Origin: Solibacillus sp040273735
Lineage (GTDB): Bacteria > Bacillota > Bacilli > Bacillales_A > Planococcaceae
Assembly: GCF_040273735.1 (NCBI RefSeq)
Contig: NZ_JBELZM010000004.1
Coordinates: 170,093 to 234,092, forward strand
Length of the DNA: 64,000 bases
Reading direction: 5' to 3'
Part shown: piece after piece, positions 9,064 through 17,267 of the stretch
How the letters are laid out: each line of letters begins with the position of its first letter
Numbering within the stretch: the stretch's first letter is position 1
Program-made: the position numbers and the translations under genes
The notes under the pieces: model-generated
Database searches by the model: none
Told to the model about the DNA's origin: nothing
What the model saw: the letters and a program-made list of their open reading frames with translations, nothing else

Positions 9064-9322
9064 TGCTGTTCACGCCTTTCTTTTTTATACTGAGTACAGC
9101 GAATATAAGAAGTGCTACCCCAATGTAGCTGCCAAGGAGAAATATCGGGGAACCTTGGTAAACAAATCCGAATGCCATTTCAGATTGCAGCATAACCGTA
9201 TCCGGTGCAAATTGTGGTTTATAGAAGAATGTTTGAACTAATCCGATTAACAGCTGGATTGCGAAATATAGAATATGTAAGAGCAGCGCCCCTATGAATG
9301 CGAACAGGATTTTACGTTTCAT
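9050..9322 (-). CDS. Small two-helix membrane protein of unknown function
   Basis: A 90-residue protein not recognised as a named family. It has a lysine-rich start, one transmembrane helix about 5-30 and a second about 60-80, with a 25-30-residue loop rich in hydrophobic and aromatic residues, then a basic tail. It overlaps rtcB by 14 bp on the same strand, suggesting translational coupling. The start has the purine-rich GGGAGGTTTGGC upstream. Function cannot be assigned; a role linked to RtcB is only suggested by the overlap. Confidence 0.65.
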   Translation of the reverse strand: MKRKILFAFIGALLLHILYFAIQLLIGLVQTFFYKPQFAPDTVMLQSEMAFGFVYQGSPIFLLGSYIGVALLIFAVLSIKKKGVNSIDRN

Positions 9323-9415
9323 GCCAAACCTCCCTTTGCGAAAGTAATTGGTACTATTTACGATTGGGGGCGAGGAGAAGTTTCATAAATTTTTCCTGTC
9401 CGGCAATTGGCTTTT

Positions 9416-9591
9416 TATTAGAAGATATAGGGGGTATATTAGAAAACTGGTGGGCGATATTTGAAACTTTCGACTCTATATTCGAAAATCGGGGATCGAT
9501 ATTAGAAAATCCATTTGCTTTATTAGAAAACGAACGTTTTATTAGAAGCTTGAGTGCGGATATTAGAAAATCTCTGTAACTTATTAGAAAA
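9416..9591. repeat. Nine-copy 21-bp phased repeat (TATTAGAAAA core)
   Basis: A core close to TATTAGAAAA begins at 9416, 9437, 9458, 9479, 9500, 9521, 9540, 9561 and 9582. All steps are 21 bp except one of 19. The 11 bp between cores vary. The block fills most of the 331-bp gap between the small membrane-protein gene and the coat-type genes. Because 21 is a multiple of 3, a plus-strand open frame (9298-9579) crosses it with an ILEN-like heptad repeat, but it has no good ribosome site and is probably a by-product. Two helical turns per unit with an A-tract in each predicts curved DNA. Confidence 0.85.
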
Positions 9592-9602
9592 CCAAATTTC
9601 CT

Positions 9603-9646
9603 AAAAAAAGGGCCGTTCGAAAAGTGGTTAAACTTTCCAAACAGCC
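9603..9646 (-). terminator. Rho-independent terminator after the coat-F-like gene
   Basis: On the minus strand GGGCTGTTTGGAAAGT and ACTTTTCGAACGGCCC form a long imperfect stem followed by seven T residues. It ends the two-gene spore-coat-type operon. Confidence 0.88.
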
Positions 9647-9653
9647 CATTTAA

Positions 9654-9980
9654 TTATTTCTTCGCCACATTTAATGCGATGTCTGCTTTTTCAATATCAT
9701 GCTCCATCTGCTCTTGTAAATCATAGGCATGATACATTTCATTCTTAATCATATATTGTGCAATTTTGTCGTGGGTATCAATCGCATTATCCAGTTCGCG
9801 GCGTAAAATTCGTTTAACAGCCGGTGTTGCTGTTTCGGTAATGGCTACCGCCAAGTTTCGAACTGCTGCTTTCGATGTGATAAGCAGGTCAGTAGCAATC
9901 GCCATATCGTCAATCATTGATACATCCAAATCCAGGTCCATTTGCTGTTCAGTTGTTTCTTCTGATCTTTTCGTTGCCAT
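9654..9980 (-). CDS. CotF-like spore coat family protein
   Basis: A 108-residue helical protein resembling the Coat F domain: a DLLITSKAAVRNLAVAITET helix, then ATPAVKRILRRELDNAIDTH and a Tyr/Gln/Met-rich last helix. CotF-like proteins are small structural components of the Bacillus spore coat or are made during sporulation. ATG at 9980 is chosen because AGGAGG lies 8 nt upstream; an in-frame ATG at 10007 would add nine residues inside the upstream gene and has no such site. It follows a second small coat-type gene with a short gap and ends at a strong terminator. Confidence 0.72.
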   Translation of the reverse strand: MATKRSEETTEQQMDLDLDVSMIDDMAIATDLLITSKAAVRNLAVAITETATPAVKRILRRELDNAIDTHDKIAQYMIKNEMYHAYDLQEQMEHDIEKADIALNVAKK

Positions 9981-9993
9981 TGTCTCTGCCTCC

Positions 9994-10200
9994 TTAGTTG
10001 CTTGCATCTTTCAGTAATTTTTTCAGATCTTTAATTGCCTTTACGGAAAGTTCAAGGTCCTCATCAAGGATTTCCTTAAGTTTCTTGTCTTGAACAAGAG
10101 GTGAGAACAACTTCCCTTTTGTCACACATGTCGTTTTAAAAATTAATACTTCATGGACTTCCAATTGTTCATGTAATGCTAGTTCCTTTTTAGCAGCCAT
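9994..10200 (-). CDS. Small spore-coat-associated-type protein (68 aa)
   Basis: A 68-residue protein starting MAAKKELALHEQLEVHEVL, with an acidic helical tail (KLKEILDEDLELSVKAIKDL). Small proteins of this kind commonly precede CotF-like genes in Bacillus and are annotated as spore coat proteins. A longer open frame continues upstream to 10323, but ATG at 10200 has a perfect AGGAGG 8 nt before it and the upstream extension runs into the hutG terminator, so the short form is preferred. The stop lies 13 bp before the CotF-like start, indicating one operon. Sporulation control is inferred; no clear sigma-E or sigma-K promoter was identified. Confidence 0.7.
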   Translation of the reverse strand: MAAKKELALHEQLEVHEVLIFKTTCVTKGKLFSPLVQDKKLKEILDEDLELSVKAIKDLKKLLKDASN

Positions 10201-10286
10201 TTGACAACCTCCTGTAGTTATTAATCTCTTTCCTCCTTTACCCCCTGATACAATTCTTAATCCGCTTTTGTTATGATTTACTTCAT

Positions 10287-10320
10287 AAAAAAACCGAATT
10301 CCCTTATAAAGAAATTCGGT
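10287..10320 (-). terminator. Rho-independent terminator of the hut operon
   Basis: ACCGAATT and AATTCGGT form an 8-bp stem with a 12-nt loop, followed by seven T residues on the minus strand, directly after hutG. Confidence 0.88.
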
Positions 10321-10327
10321 CAACTTT

Positions 10328-11296
10328 TCATTTCAAATGTACAAACCTTGATACCAGCATCGTTAAAAACGCGTACACTCCGGCTTTTACCGTCTGCAAT
10401 TCACGTGTATCACGATGCGGGTCGACACAGACGAAATCCATACCTTTTACAATTTCGTATTTCCCCACTTCATACAGCAAATCGAACAGCTCATCTGTCC
10501 GCATTCCACCTGGTGTAGAAGCAGGAACTCCCGGGGCGTATGCAATATCAAGTACGTCCATATCTACTGTCACATAAACAAGATCCACTTTCTTGGAAAG
10601 TTCATCCATGGTATTCGCTATTACGGACTCCGCGCCACGACGACGGAAATCCTTTAATGTAATACGATTTACACCATAATGGTCTGCTGTCCGAATAAGG
10701 CTCGGGGCATTATAGAAACCGTGCAGCCCGATGTTGTACACATCTTCTCCTCGTATTACACCAGCATCCAGCAGCTGGCGGATCGGCGTGCCGTTTGTCG
10801 GTCCATCTGATTCCGTATCACGTAAATCCAGATGGGTATCGAACTGCAAAATACCGATTCGTTTGCCGGAAGAACTAGCAAATGCTCTTACAACCGGTGC
10901 AGTAATCGAATGATCCCCGCCAATCTGTACATAGAAGCTTTCAGGACAACCATTTAATACGTCCGTCATCGCCTGTTCGATATTGTCATGACACTGCAAA
11001 ATATTCGTCCCGTGCATTTTCACATCGCCCACATCAGCAACCCGTAGTTCCCGAATATCTACATCTTCATCAATCGAATACGTTGTGAACAGATTCCAGC
11101 TTTTGCGGAAAAAATCCGGATATTCCGAAGCTGCTGAAGCACTGATTGACGAGCGCGACAGCGGGATCCCTGTTATGACCACATCAAAGGATTCCGAAAG
11201 CTCCCCATAACTTGGTGCAATCCAGTCTTTTACCTTCATGTCTTCAGATTCCACCCGATTCCAAGAAGTCGCCGGGCTTACGAGGAACTTGCTCAC
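10328..11296 (-). CDS. hutG: Formimidoylglutamase (arginase/ureohydrolase family)
   Basis: Last enzyme of the glutamate-plus-formamide branch of histidine breakdown, hydrolysing N-formimino-L-glutamate with a binuclear Mn centre. The 322-residue protein shows the ureohydrolase motifs GGDHS (His129), FDTHLD (Asp153, His155, Asp157; Thr at the usual Ala position) and TVDMDVLD (Asp245, Asp247). GTG at 11296 overlaps the hutI stop (GTGA) and has AAAGGTGGA upstream. Position directly after hutI supports formimidoylglutamate rather than agmatine as substrate. It is followed by a strong terminator. Confidence 0.92.
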   Translation of the reverse strand: MSKFLVSPATSWNRVESEDMKVKDWIAPSYGELSESFDVVITGIPLSRSSISASAASEYPDFFRKSWNLFTTYSIDEDVDIRELRVADVGDVKMHGTNILQCHDNIEQAMTDVLNGCPESFYVQIGGDHSITAPVVRAFASSSGKRIGILQFDTHLDLRDTESDGPTNGTPIRQLLDAGVIRGEDVYNIGLHGFYNAPSLIRTADHYGVNRITLKDFRRRGAESVIANTMDELSKKVDLVYVTVDMDVLDIAYAPGVPASTPGGMRTDELFDLLYEVGKYEIVKGMDFVCVDPHRDTRELQTVKAGVYAFLTMLVSRFVHLK

Positions 11297-12561
11297 AGTA
11301 AGCTTCCACCTTTCACAACGACGTTCCCTGCTTTAATAACAGTATCTGTATGATTCATCCCGTAAAAATATTGAAGCTGCTTATAATTCGGAACGTCTAA
11401 AATTAGTACATCTGCCTGTTTTCCTTTTTCGAGCGTACCGACTTGGTCGGCACGTTTTATCGCATGGGCAGCATTGATTGTTGTTGCACAAAGCACTTCT
11501 TCCATCGTCATTCCCATGTTCATGCATGCCAAATTTTGAATGAACGGCAAGCTGATCGTTGGCGAAGAACCCGGATTAAAGTCCGTTGAAATAGCTACAG
11601 GTACGCCACTATCGACCATCAGGCGACCTCTTGCATACGGTGCGCGTAAAAAGAAGGCTGTTCCCGGCAAAAGCACTGCAATTGTCCCGGCCTTTGCCAT
11701 AGCGGCAATCCCATCATCTGAAGCAACGAGTAAATGCTCTGCGGAAATTGCCCCGACTTCTGCAGCGAGTTCAGCTCCTTCATATGGCTCGATTTCATCT
11801 GCATGAATTTTCGGTGTCAGCCCGTAAGCTTTCCCCGCTTCCAAAATTAGACGGGATTGCGCAGGTGTGAACACCCCTTTTTCGCAAAATACATCATTGA
11901 ACTCAGCAAGCCCCAGCTCCGCCACTTTCGGAATCATCTGCTCTATTATAATTTTCACGAATTCATCTTCATTGCCTTTATATTCTTTCGGAACGGCATG
12001 TGCGCCCATAAAAGTCGAGGCAATATCTACCACATGCTCTTCCTGCAGTTTCTTTACAACATAAAGCTGTTTGAGTTCATTTTCAAGATCAAGGCCGTAG
12101 CCCGATTTTGCTTCAACTGTCGTAACGCCGTGACGCAAAAACTCGTTTAGATGCTGAACGGTTTTATTGTATAGGTCATCATAACTCGCTTCACGTGTTT
12201 TTGTCGTCGTATAGTGAATCCCGCCGCCTTCATTCATAATATCCATATAGGTCCTTCCGGCAAGACGCATATTCAGCTCATGTTCGCGTGTCCCCCCATG
12301 CACTAAATGTGTATGGCAGTCAACAAGGCCCGGCATGACAATCTTCCCTCGTGCATCAATAACCTCAGCATCGCTTACAAGATGCGGATACTCCTGTTTT
12401 ATTTCATCAAGAGGCGCAATCATTTCGATGCGATCTCCTTCGATTAGTACACTTACCTCTGTTTTCAGACCGAGCTCGCTCATCTGCTCACGACGGCGAG
12501 GTAATTTCACATCACTTTCCATAGTTAATACTTCATTTGCATTGTTTATTAAAATAGCCAA
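11293..12561 (-). CDS. hutI: Imidazolonepropionase
   Basis: Metal-dependent amidohydrolase that opens 4-imidazolone-5-propionate to N-formimino-L-glutamate, third step of histidine degradation. The 422-residue protein has the N-terminal metal motif DCHTHLVHGG (His83, His85), a central KIHADEIE motif and STDFNPGSSP carrying the catalytic Asp. It starts with TTG at 12561: the AAGGATG ribosome site overlaps the end of hutU and there is no nearby ATG in frame. It overlaps hutG by 4 bp. Length and motifs are ordinary for HutI. Confidence 0.96.
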   Translation of the reverse strand: MAILINNANEVLTMESDVKLPRRREQMSELGLKTEVSVLIEGDRIEMIAPLDEIKQEYPHLVSDAEVIDARGKIVMPGLVDCHTHLVHGGTREHELNMRLAGRTYMDIMNEGGGIHYTTTKTREASYDDLYNKTVQHLNEFLRHGVTTVEAKSGYGLDLENELKQLYVVKKLQEEHVVDIASTFMGAHAVPKEYKGNEDEFVKIIIEQMIPKVAELGLAEFNDVFCEKGVFTPAQSRLILEAGKAYGLTPKIHADEIEPYEGAELAAEVGAISAEHLLVASDDGIAAMAKAGTIAVLLPGTAFFLRAPYARGRLMVDSGVPVAISTDFNPGSSPTISLPFIQNLACMNMGMTMEEVLCATTINAAHAIKRADQVGTLEKGKQADVLILDVPNYKQLQYFYGMNHTDTVIKAGNVVVKGGSLL

Positions 12562-12567
12562 AGTTCA

Positions 12568-14229
12568 TCATCCTTTTAGCATCGGCATATTGATACCTTT
12601 TTCTTTTGCTGTGCGAACTGCAATGTCGTAGCCTGCATCTGCATGGCGTACAACCCCCATACCCGGGTCTGAAATAAGCACGCGATTGATCTTTTCTGCT
12701 GCCAGCTTTGTGCCGTCAGCTACAAGTACTTGGCCGGCATGTTGGGAATAACCCATTCCTACACCGCCGCCATGATGAATGCTCACCCAACTTGCACCGC
12801 CTGCCGTATTGACGAGCGCATTTAATAATGGCCAGTCTGATACAGCATCCGAACCGTCCTGCATACCTTCTGTTTCACGGTTTGGTGAAGCGACGGATCC
12901 GGAGTCCAAATGATCACGGCCGAATACAATCGGCGCTTTCAATTCACCATTTGCAACCATCTCGTTAACGCGCAGTGCAAAGCGGTGGCGGTCGCCATAC
13001 CCTAGCCAGCAAATACGGGCAGGTAAGCCTTGCCACTTCACCATTTTTTGTGCCATATCGATCCAGTTTACTAATGCTTTGTCTTCAGCAAACATTTCTT
13101 TTGCCAAAGCATCTGTTTTGTAAATATCCTCCGGGTCGCCTGACAGTGCTGCCCAGCGGAACGGTCCTTTTCCTTCACAGAATAATGGGCGGATATATGC
13201 CGGTACAAATCCTGGGAAGTCAAAAGCGTTTTCCACACCCATTTCTTTTGCGTAGGCGCGGATATTGTTTCCGTAGTCGAATGTTTCCGCACCTGCCTGC
13301 TGGAATTCAAGCATTGTTCGTACATGCTCTGCCATCGTTTCCTTTGCACGGCGCTCATATGTTTTCACATCCGTTTTGCGCAATTGAAGTGCTTCCTCCA
13401 ACGTCATCCCGTTTGGAATATAGCCGTTAATCGGGTCGTGCGCAGATGTCTGGTCTGTAACGAAATCCGGAATCATGCCGCGATTTAACAGCTCACGGTT
13501 AACGTCCGCACAGTTTCCTACTAAACCGATTGACGCAGGTTCTTTAGCAGCTGTTAACTTATTAACAAGCTCTATCGCTTCATCCACTGTTTCGACAAGG
13601 TAATCACAGTAGCCCTCATTTATTTTGCGTTCGATTCGTGCACGGTCCACTTCAACAACTAAAATAACCGCTCCCGCCATTTTCCCGGCTAATGGCTGGG
13701 CACCACTCATGCCGCCCATACCACCAGTTAATATCCACTTACCACGAAGGTCGGCTGTTCCAAACTTCTTTTTCCCTGCTTCCACAAAACTTAAATATGT
13801 TCCTTGGAGAATACCTTGTGCCCCGATATAAATCCATGAGCCTGCCGTCATTTGACCGTACATCATTAGATTACGTTCTTCGAGTTCATAGAAATGGTCC
13901 CAATTCGCCCAGCCTGGCACTAGGTTCGAGTTGGCGATCAGGACGCGAGGTGCATTTTCATGAGTTCTGAACACTGCAACCGGTTTTCCGGACTGTACAA
14001 TCATCGTTTCGTCATTTTCCAGTTCCTTTAAAGTCGAAATAAGCTTTTCGTAGCTTTCCCAGTCACGTGCTGCTTTCCCGATACCGCCATATACGACTAG
14101 CTCATCCGGATTTTCCGCTACTTCCGGATCCAGATTGTTCATCAGCATGCGCATTGCCGCTTCCTGTGTCCACCCTTTACATGAAAGCTCAGAACCACGT
14201 GGTGCACGGATGTTTGTTTTATATACCAT
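12568..14229 (-). CDS. hutU: Urocanate hydratase
   Basis: Urocanase, the NAD+-dependent enzyme converting urocanate to imidazolonepropionate. The 553-residue sequence is full length and shows LTGGMGGMSGAQPLAGKMAG near 170-190 (NAD binding), RICWLGYGDRHRFALR around 405-420 with the active-site cysteine, and HHGGGVGMGYSQHAG toward the C-terminus. ATG at 14229 has AAGGAGAG upstream. It is followed 6 bp later by hutI and preceded 25 bp upstream by a transporter gene, so hutU-hutI-hutG with the transporter form one unit. Confidence 0.97.
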   Translation of the reverse strand: MVYKTNIRAPRGSELSCKGWTQEAAMRMLMNNLDPEVAENPDELVVYGGIGKAARDWESYEKLISTLKELENDETMIVQSGKPVAVFRTHENAPRVLIANSNLVPGWANWDHFYELEERNLMMYGQMTAGSWIYIGAQGILQGTYLSFVEAGKKKFGTADLRGKWILTGGMGGMSGAQPLAGKMAGAVILVVEVDRARIERKINEGYCDYLVETVDEAIELVNKLTAAKEPASIGLVGNCADVNRELLNRGMIPDFVTDQTSAHDPINGYIPNGMTLEEALQLRKTDVKTYERRAKETMAEHVRTMLEFQQAGAETFDYGNNIRAYAKEMGVENAFDFPGFVPAYIRPLFCEGKGPFRWAALSGDPEDIYKTDALAKEMFAEDKALVNWIDMAQKMVKWQGLPARICWLGYGDRHRFALRVNEMVANGELKAPIVFGRDHLDSGSVASPNRETEGMQDGSDAVSDWPLLNALVNTAGGASWVSIHHGGGVGMGYSQHAGQVLVADGTKLAAEKINRVLISDPGMGVVRHADAGYDIAVRTAKEKGINMPMLKG

Positions 14230-14254
14230 AAAAAATCTCTCCTTTTATTTTAGG

Positions 14255-15589
14255 TTAGAACAAGATAAACGCTATTGGTGTAACGAAAATGAGTGTTAAA
14301 ACAACTCGCTCAAACCAGATAATGATCATTTGGCGAATTGATAACGGGATGTCTGTCGATAAAATAACCGGAATGACAGCTGAGAAGAATAAAATAGCTG
14401 AAATCGAAACGACGGCTACGATAAACTTCGTTACAAGAGCTGCCTCTGTTACAATCATTGCCGGTAAAAACATTTCCGCAATCGATAAGGACAACGCTTT
14501 AGCTGTCAGCATCGGATCAGGAATTTGCAGTAAATAAGTAAATGGCGCAAAAATGTATGCCAACCAGTCAAATAGCGGTGTATAAATTGCCAATACCATT
14601 CCTAATAGTCCAATAGATAAAATGGAAGGAATGACCCCCATCGCCATAATAAATCCGTCTTTTAAATGAATGTATAAATTTCTAGGTAAAGACGGGTTTG
14701 ATTTTGTTGCTTCAACTGCTTCGGTCCAAGCAACGTTTAAACGGTCAGTTTTTACAATCTTTTCAGGCTGCGGAGTTGAACCTTCATAATAGTCATCCTT
14801 AATTTTGTTTAATGGATAAATTCGGGCTGTAATTGCTGTAACGACGAATGTCACAACTAATGTCACCCAGAAAAATAAGTTCCAGTATTCCATTAGATCC
14901 AGTGTTTTCGCAACAACTACCATAAAAGTAGCTGACACTGTAGAGAAGCCAGTAGCAATAATGGCAGATTCTCTCGCTGTATATTTCCCTTCTTTATAAA
15001 CACGGTTCGTCAATATTAAGCCAACCGAATAGCTGCCAACAAAAGAGGCTACCGCATCAACTGCCGAACGGCCAGGCGTTTTGAAAATCGGTTTCATTAC
15101 CGGTTGCATGAGTACCCCTATAAATTCAAGCAGGCCATAGCAAACGAGCAATGCTAAGAAAACCGATCCAATCGGAATGACCAGCCCCACCGGCTTAATA
15201 AGTTTTTCTAATAAAAATGGACCGATATCAGGATTAAACAACCATGCCGGACCAAATCCAAAAATAAGCATTACCCCGGCAACAAGTCCGCCCAATTTAA
15301 AAATTGATAGCACCATGTTTACTTTAGAGGTATTCCACTTTTTCGTGACAAATGGATAAAATGCACCGAGTACTAGAAGAATCAACACATACCCGTTTAC
15401 TAACGTTGGTGCGAATGTCGTGAATGCACTTACGATATGGTCGATTAAAATCGATGTTTTTCCATTCCATTCAAATGTGATAAAAAAACTGAAAATCCCG
15501 ATTAAACTGCAAAACACCATTTTAATGAAAATGCTCACTTCAAACTGACCAACTTTTGGCAGTTCCTGTTCCTCCTGATACTTTGTCAT
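14255..15589 (-). CDS. YjiH-type membrane protein with Gate (nucleoside-recognition) domain, putative hut transporter
   Basis: A 444-residue integral membrane protein with about ten hydrophobic helices, of the YjiH/nucleoside-recognition group. Characteristic stretches are GRSAVDAVASFVGSYSVGLI near 175-194 and the polar AIIATGFSTVSATFMVV after it. Its function in this family is not firmly established. It is first in the hut operon, so uptake of histidine, urocanate or a related imidazole is the natural inference. GGAGTGGTGGG precedes ATG at 15589. The divergent AraC-type regulator starts 157 bp away, so both promoters share this AT-rich gap. Confidence 0.8.
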   Translation of the reverse strand: MTKYQEEQELPKVGQFEVSIFIKMVFCSLIGIFSFFITFEWNGKTSILIDHIVSAFTTFAPTLVNGYVLILLVLGAFYPFVTKKWNTSKVNMVLSIFKLGGLVAGVMLIFGFGPAWLFNPDIGPFLLEKLIKPVGLVIPIGSVFLALLVCYGLLEFIGVLMQPVMKPIFKTPGRSAVDAVASFVGSYSVGLILTNRVYKEGKYTARESAIIATGFSTVSATFMVVVAKTLDLMEYWNLFFWVTLVVTFVVTAITARIYPLNKIKDDYYEGSTPQPEKIVKTDRLNVAWTEAVEATKSNPSLPRNLYIHLKDGFIMAMGVIPSILSIGLLGMVLAIYTPLFDWLAYIFAPFTYLLQIPDPMLTAKALSLSIAEMFLPAMIVTEAALVTKFIVAVVSISAILFFSAVIPVILSTDIPLSIRQMIIIWFERVVLTLIFVTPIAFILF

Positions 15590-15746
15590 CCCACCACTCC
15601 TTTGTTATTTATATTTTAATTTTCTTCCAATTCCGAATAAATAGAATAAAAACATCGATTATAGTAATATTTAAATAAAATAAAATTAATTTATATAAAT
15701 TATAGGATTTATATATGAAACAGAAATTATTAAAGGTGGTGTTTGA

Positions 15747-17216
15747 TTGAAAATTTTAATTGTCGAGCGGGATTTTGAAGAAATTGCCGGAATTGAGTGG
15801 TATTTAAAAAATTATTTTATGCGGGATATTGAAGTCATTGGTGAAATAGATGGCAGCAGAATAATTGAAGCTTTCGAAGAAACATGGCCGGAAGTACTTC
15901 TTATTGAAGTGGAACTCGTTTCTCCTTCTATAGAGCAGTTTTTACAAAAAAAGGCGATCCCCGTTATCGGTATTACAGCGGAACCTATTTTTCAGCAGGC
16001 TATGAAGGCAATCCGCTTAAAGGCAGTCGACCTTTTTGTGAAGCCCGTACCATTGGAACAACTGAAGTCTGCTTTGCTGAAAATTCCTTCCACTAAGGCG
16101 GCAGCGACTTTATGCAGTACCATTCCAGTCGAAACTCAATTATATTCAGATTTGTATTTAAATAAGCCAGGTAATTACCCTTTAGATGGAAAGTCCTTCT
16201 TTTTAATTGAGTGTGCAGATTATAAGCATAATTTAATGTTATATGAGTGGCTCATTGAATTGCCCATTTTTCATAATCTCATTGCCCTGCCGCTGCAAAA
16301 CCGGGTTATTTGTATTGTTGAAATCGATGTTTTTACCAATCTATTCAGACAGCTTCGAATCATGAGCCAGGAATGGGAGAAATTCAATGGGGAATCGCTA
16401 AATATTGCTGTTTATGATGGTCAGGAAACTACATTGCTGACCATGTATCAAGCATGTAAAAAGACATTGGCGCAGCGCTTTTACAAAGGTTATTCCCATA
16501 TTTTTAAAAGCTCGCAAACACTACATGTGACGAGGCTCGATCCGCTTTTAACTCCTGAAGAACAGCAGCTTTGGATCACGAGTCTTGAAAACAGTGATTT
16601 AAAGGTAATTAAGACTTTTTTATATACACTGACAACAAGCTCCACCTATTATCATCAGGATGATGTGCGCATTCATTTGACGAGTATATTAGCGCAAATC
16701 CGCCGGTTTATGATGAAGTACCATCTGCAGCAGCAAGCAAAAATCGAACAGCAATACCGCGCACTGTTCCATTTTATTTTAGAGCATCCGATTTTATATG
16801 CGATTGTACAGGAGTTTATTCTATTTACACAGCGTTTGATCGATGCGAGAAAAAGTCTGCAGCAACAGCAAATTGCCGATTATACGGAGTTGGCTGTCGA
16901 AATAATTGAACGTGACTATAATAATGCTGAGCTGACATTACAGCATGCGGCAAATGAGCTAAACATAAGCACCAATTATTTGAGCAATGTATTTTCGAAA
17001 AAGCGCGGCATTCCTTTCCGGAAATATTTGCAGCAGTATCGCGTACAGCAAGCCGAAAAGTTATTAATTGAAACGAGTTTGGGAATAGGAACAATCTCGG
17101 AAATGGTCGGCTTCACGGACGGCAATTACTTTACTAAAGTATTTCGGGAATACTACAAGTTAACCCCTTACCGCTACCGTTTGCAGGTGAGGAAGACAGC
17201 CGGGAATTCTGTTTAG
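15747..17216 (+). CDS. AraC/YesN-type regulator with degenerate receiver domain
   Basis: A 489-residue regulator: receiver-like domain about 1-115, a middle region without recognisable family about 130-380, and a C-terminal AraC double helix-turn-helix (LQHAANELNISTNYLSNVFS and IGTISEMVGFTDGNYFTKVF). In the receiver the usual acidic pair is Glu7/Asp9, the Lys in FVKPVP is present, but the phospho-acceptor Asp is Glu54 (LLIEVE). TTG at 15747 has AAAGGTGG 7 nt upstream. It is divergent from the hut operon and no kinase is adjacent, so it probably controls hut genes without ordinary phosphorylation. That role is inference from position. Confidence 0.85.
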   Translation: MKILIVERDFEEIAGIEWYLKNYFMRDIEVIGEIDGSRIIEAFEETWPEVLLIEVELVSPSIEQFLQKKAIPVIGITAEPIFQQAMKAIRLKAVDLFVKPVPLEQLKSALLKIPSTKAAATLCSTIPVETQLYSDLYLNKPGNYPLDGKSFFLIECADYKHNLMLYEWLIELPIFHNLIALPLQNRVICIVEIDVFTNLFRQLRIMSQEWEKFNGESLNIAVYDGQETTLLTMYQACKKTLAQRFYKGYSHIFKSSQTLHVTRLDPLLTPEEQQLWITSLENSDLKVIKTFLYTLTTSSTYYHQDDVRIHLTSILAQIRRFMMKYHLQQQAKIEQQYRALFHFILEHPILYAIVQEFILFTQRLIDARKSLQQQQIADYTELAVEIIERDYNNAELTLQHAANELNISTNYLSNVFSKKRGIPFRKYLQQYRVQQAEKLLIETSLGIGTISEMVGFTDGNYFTKVFREYYKLTPYRYRLQVRKTAGNSV

Positions 17217-17222
17217 GAAAAC

Positions 17223-17261
17223 AAAAAATACCTGGGCACATATTGAAATGGCCTAGGTATT
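17223..17261. terminator. Bidirectional terminator between regulator and racemase-fold gene
   Basis: AATACCTGGGC and GCCTAGGTATT pair with one G-U; both flanks are T- or A-rich (AAAAAA on the left, TTGTATTTTA on the right), serving the convergent regulator and the minus-strand operon. Confidence 0.8.
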
Positions 17262-17267
17262 TGTATT

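Noticed and set aside
9298..9579. A 93-codon open frame over the 21-bp repeats as a real gene
   Set aside because: No ribosome site and its heptad pattern is a direct result of the 21-bp DNA period; kept only as an alternative.
9416..9591. CRISPR array
   Set aside because: The conserved unit is about 10 bp and intervals about 11 bp, far too short, and no cas genes are nearby.
10201..10323. Upstream extension of the small coat-type protein to 109 residues
   Set aside because: The extension runs through the hutG terminator, and a perfect AGGAGG precedes the internal ATG at 10200.
12975..13430. A 151-codon plus-strand open frame within hutU
   Set aside because: Antisense shadow of a strongly conserved enzyme gene; no family resemblance and no Shine-Dalgarno.
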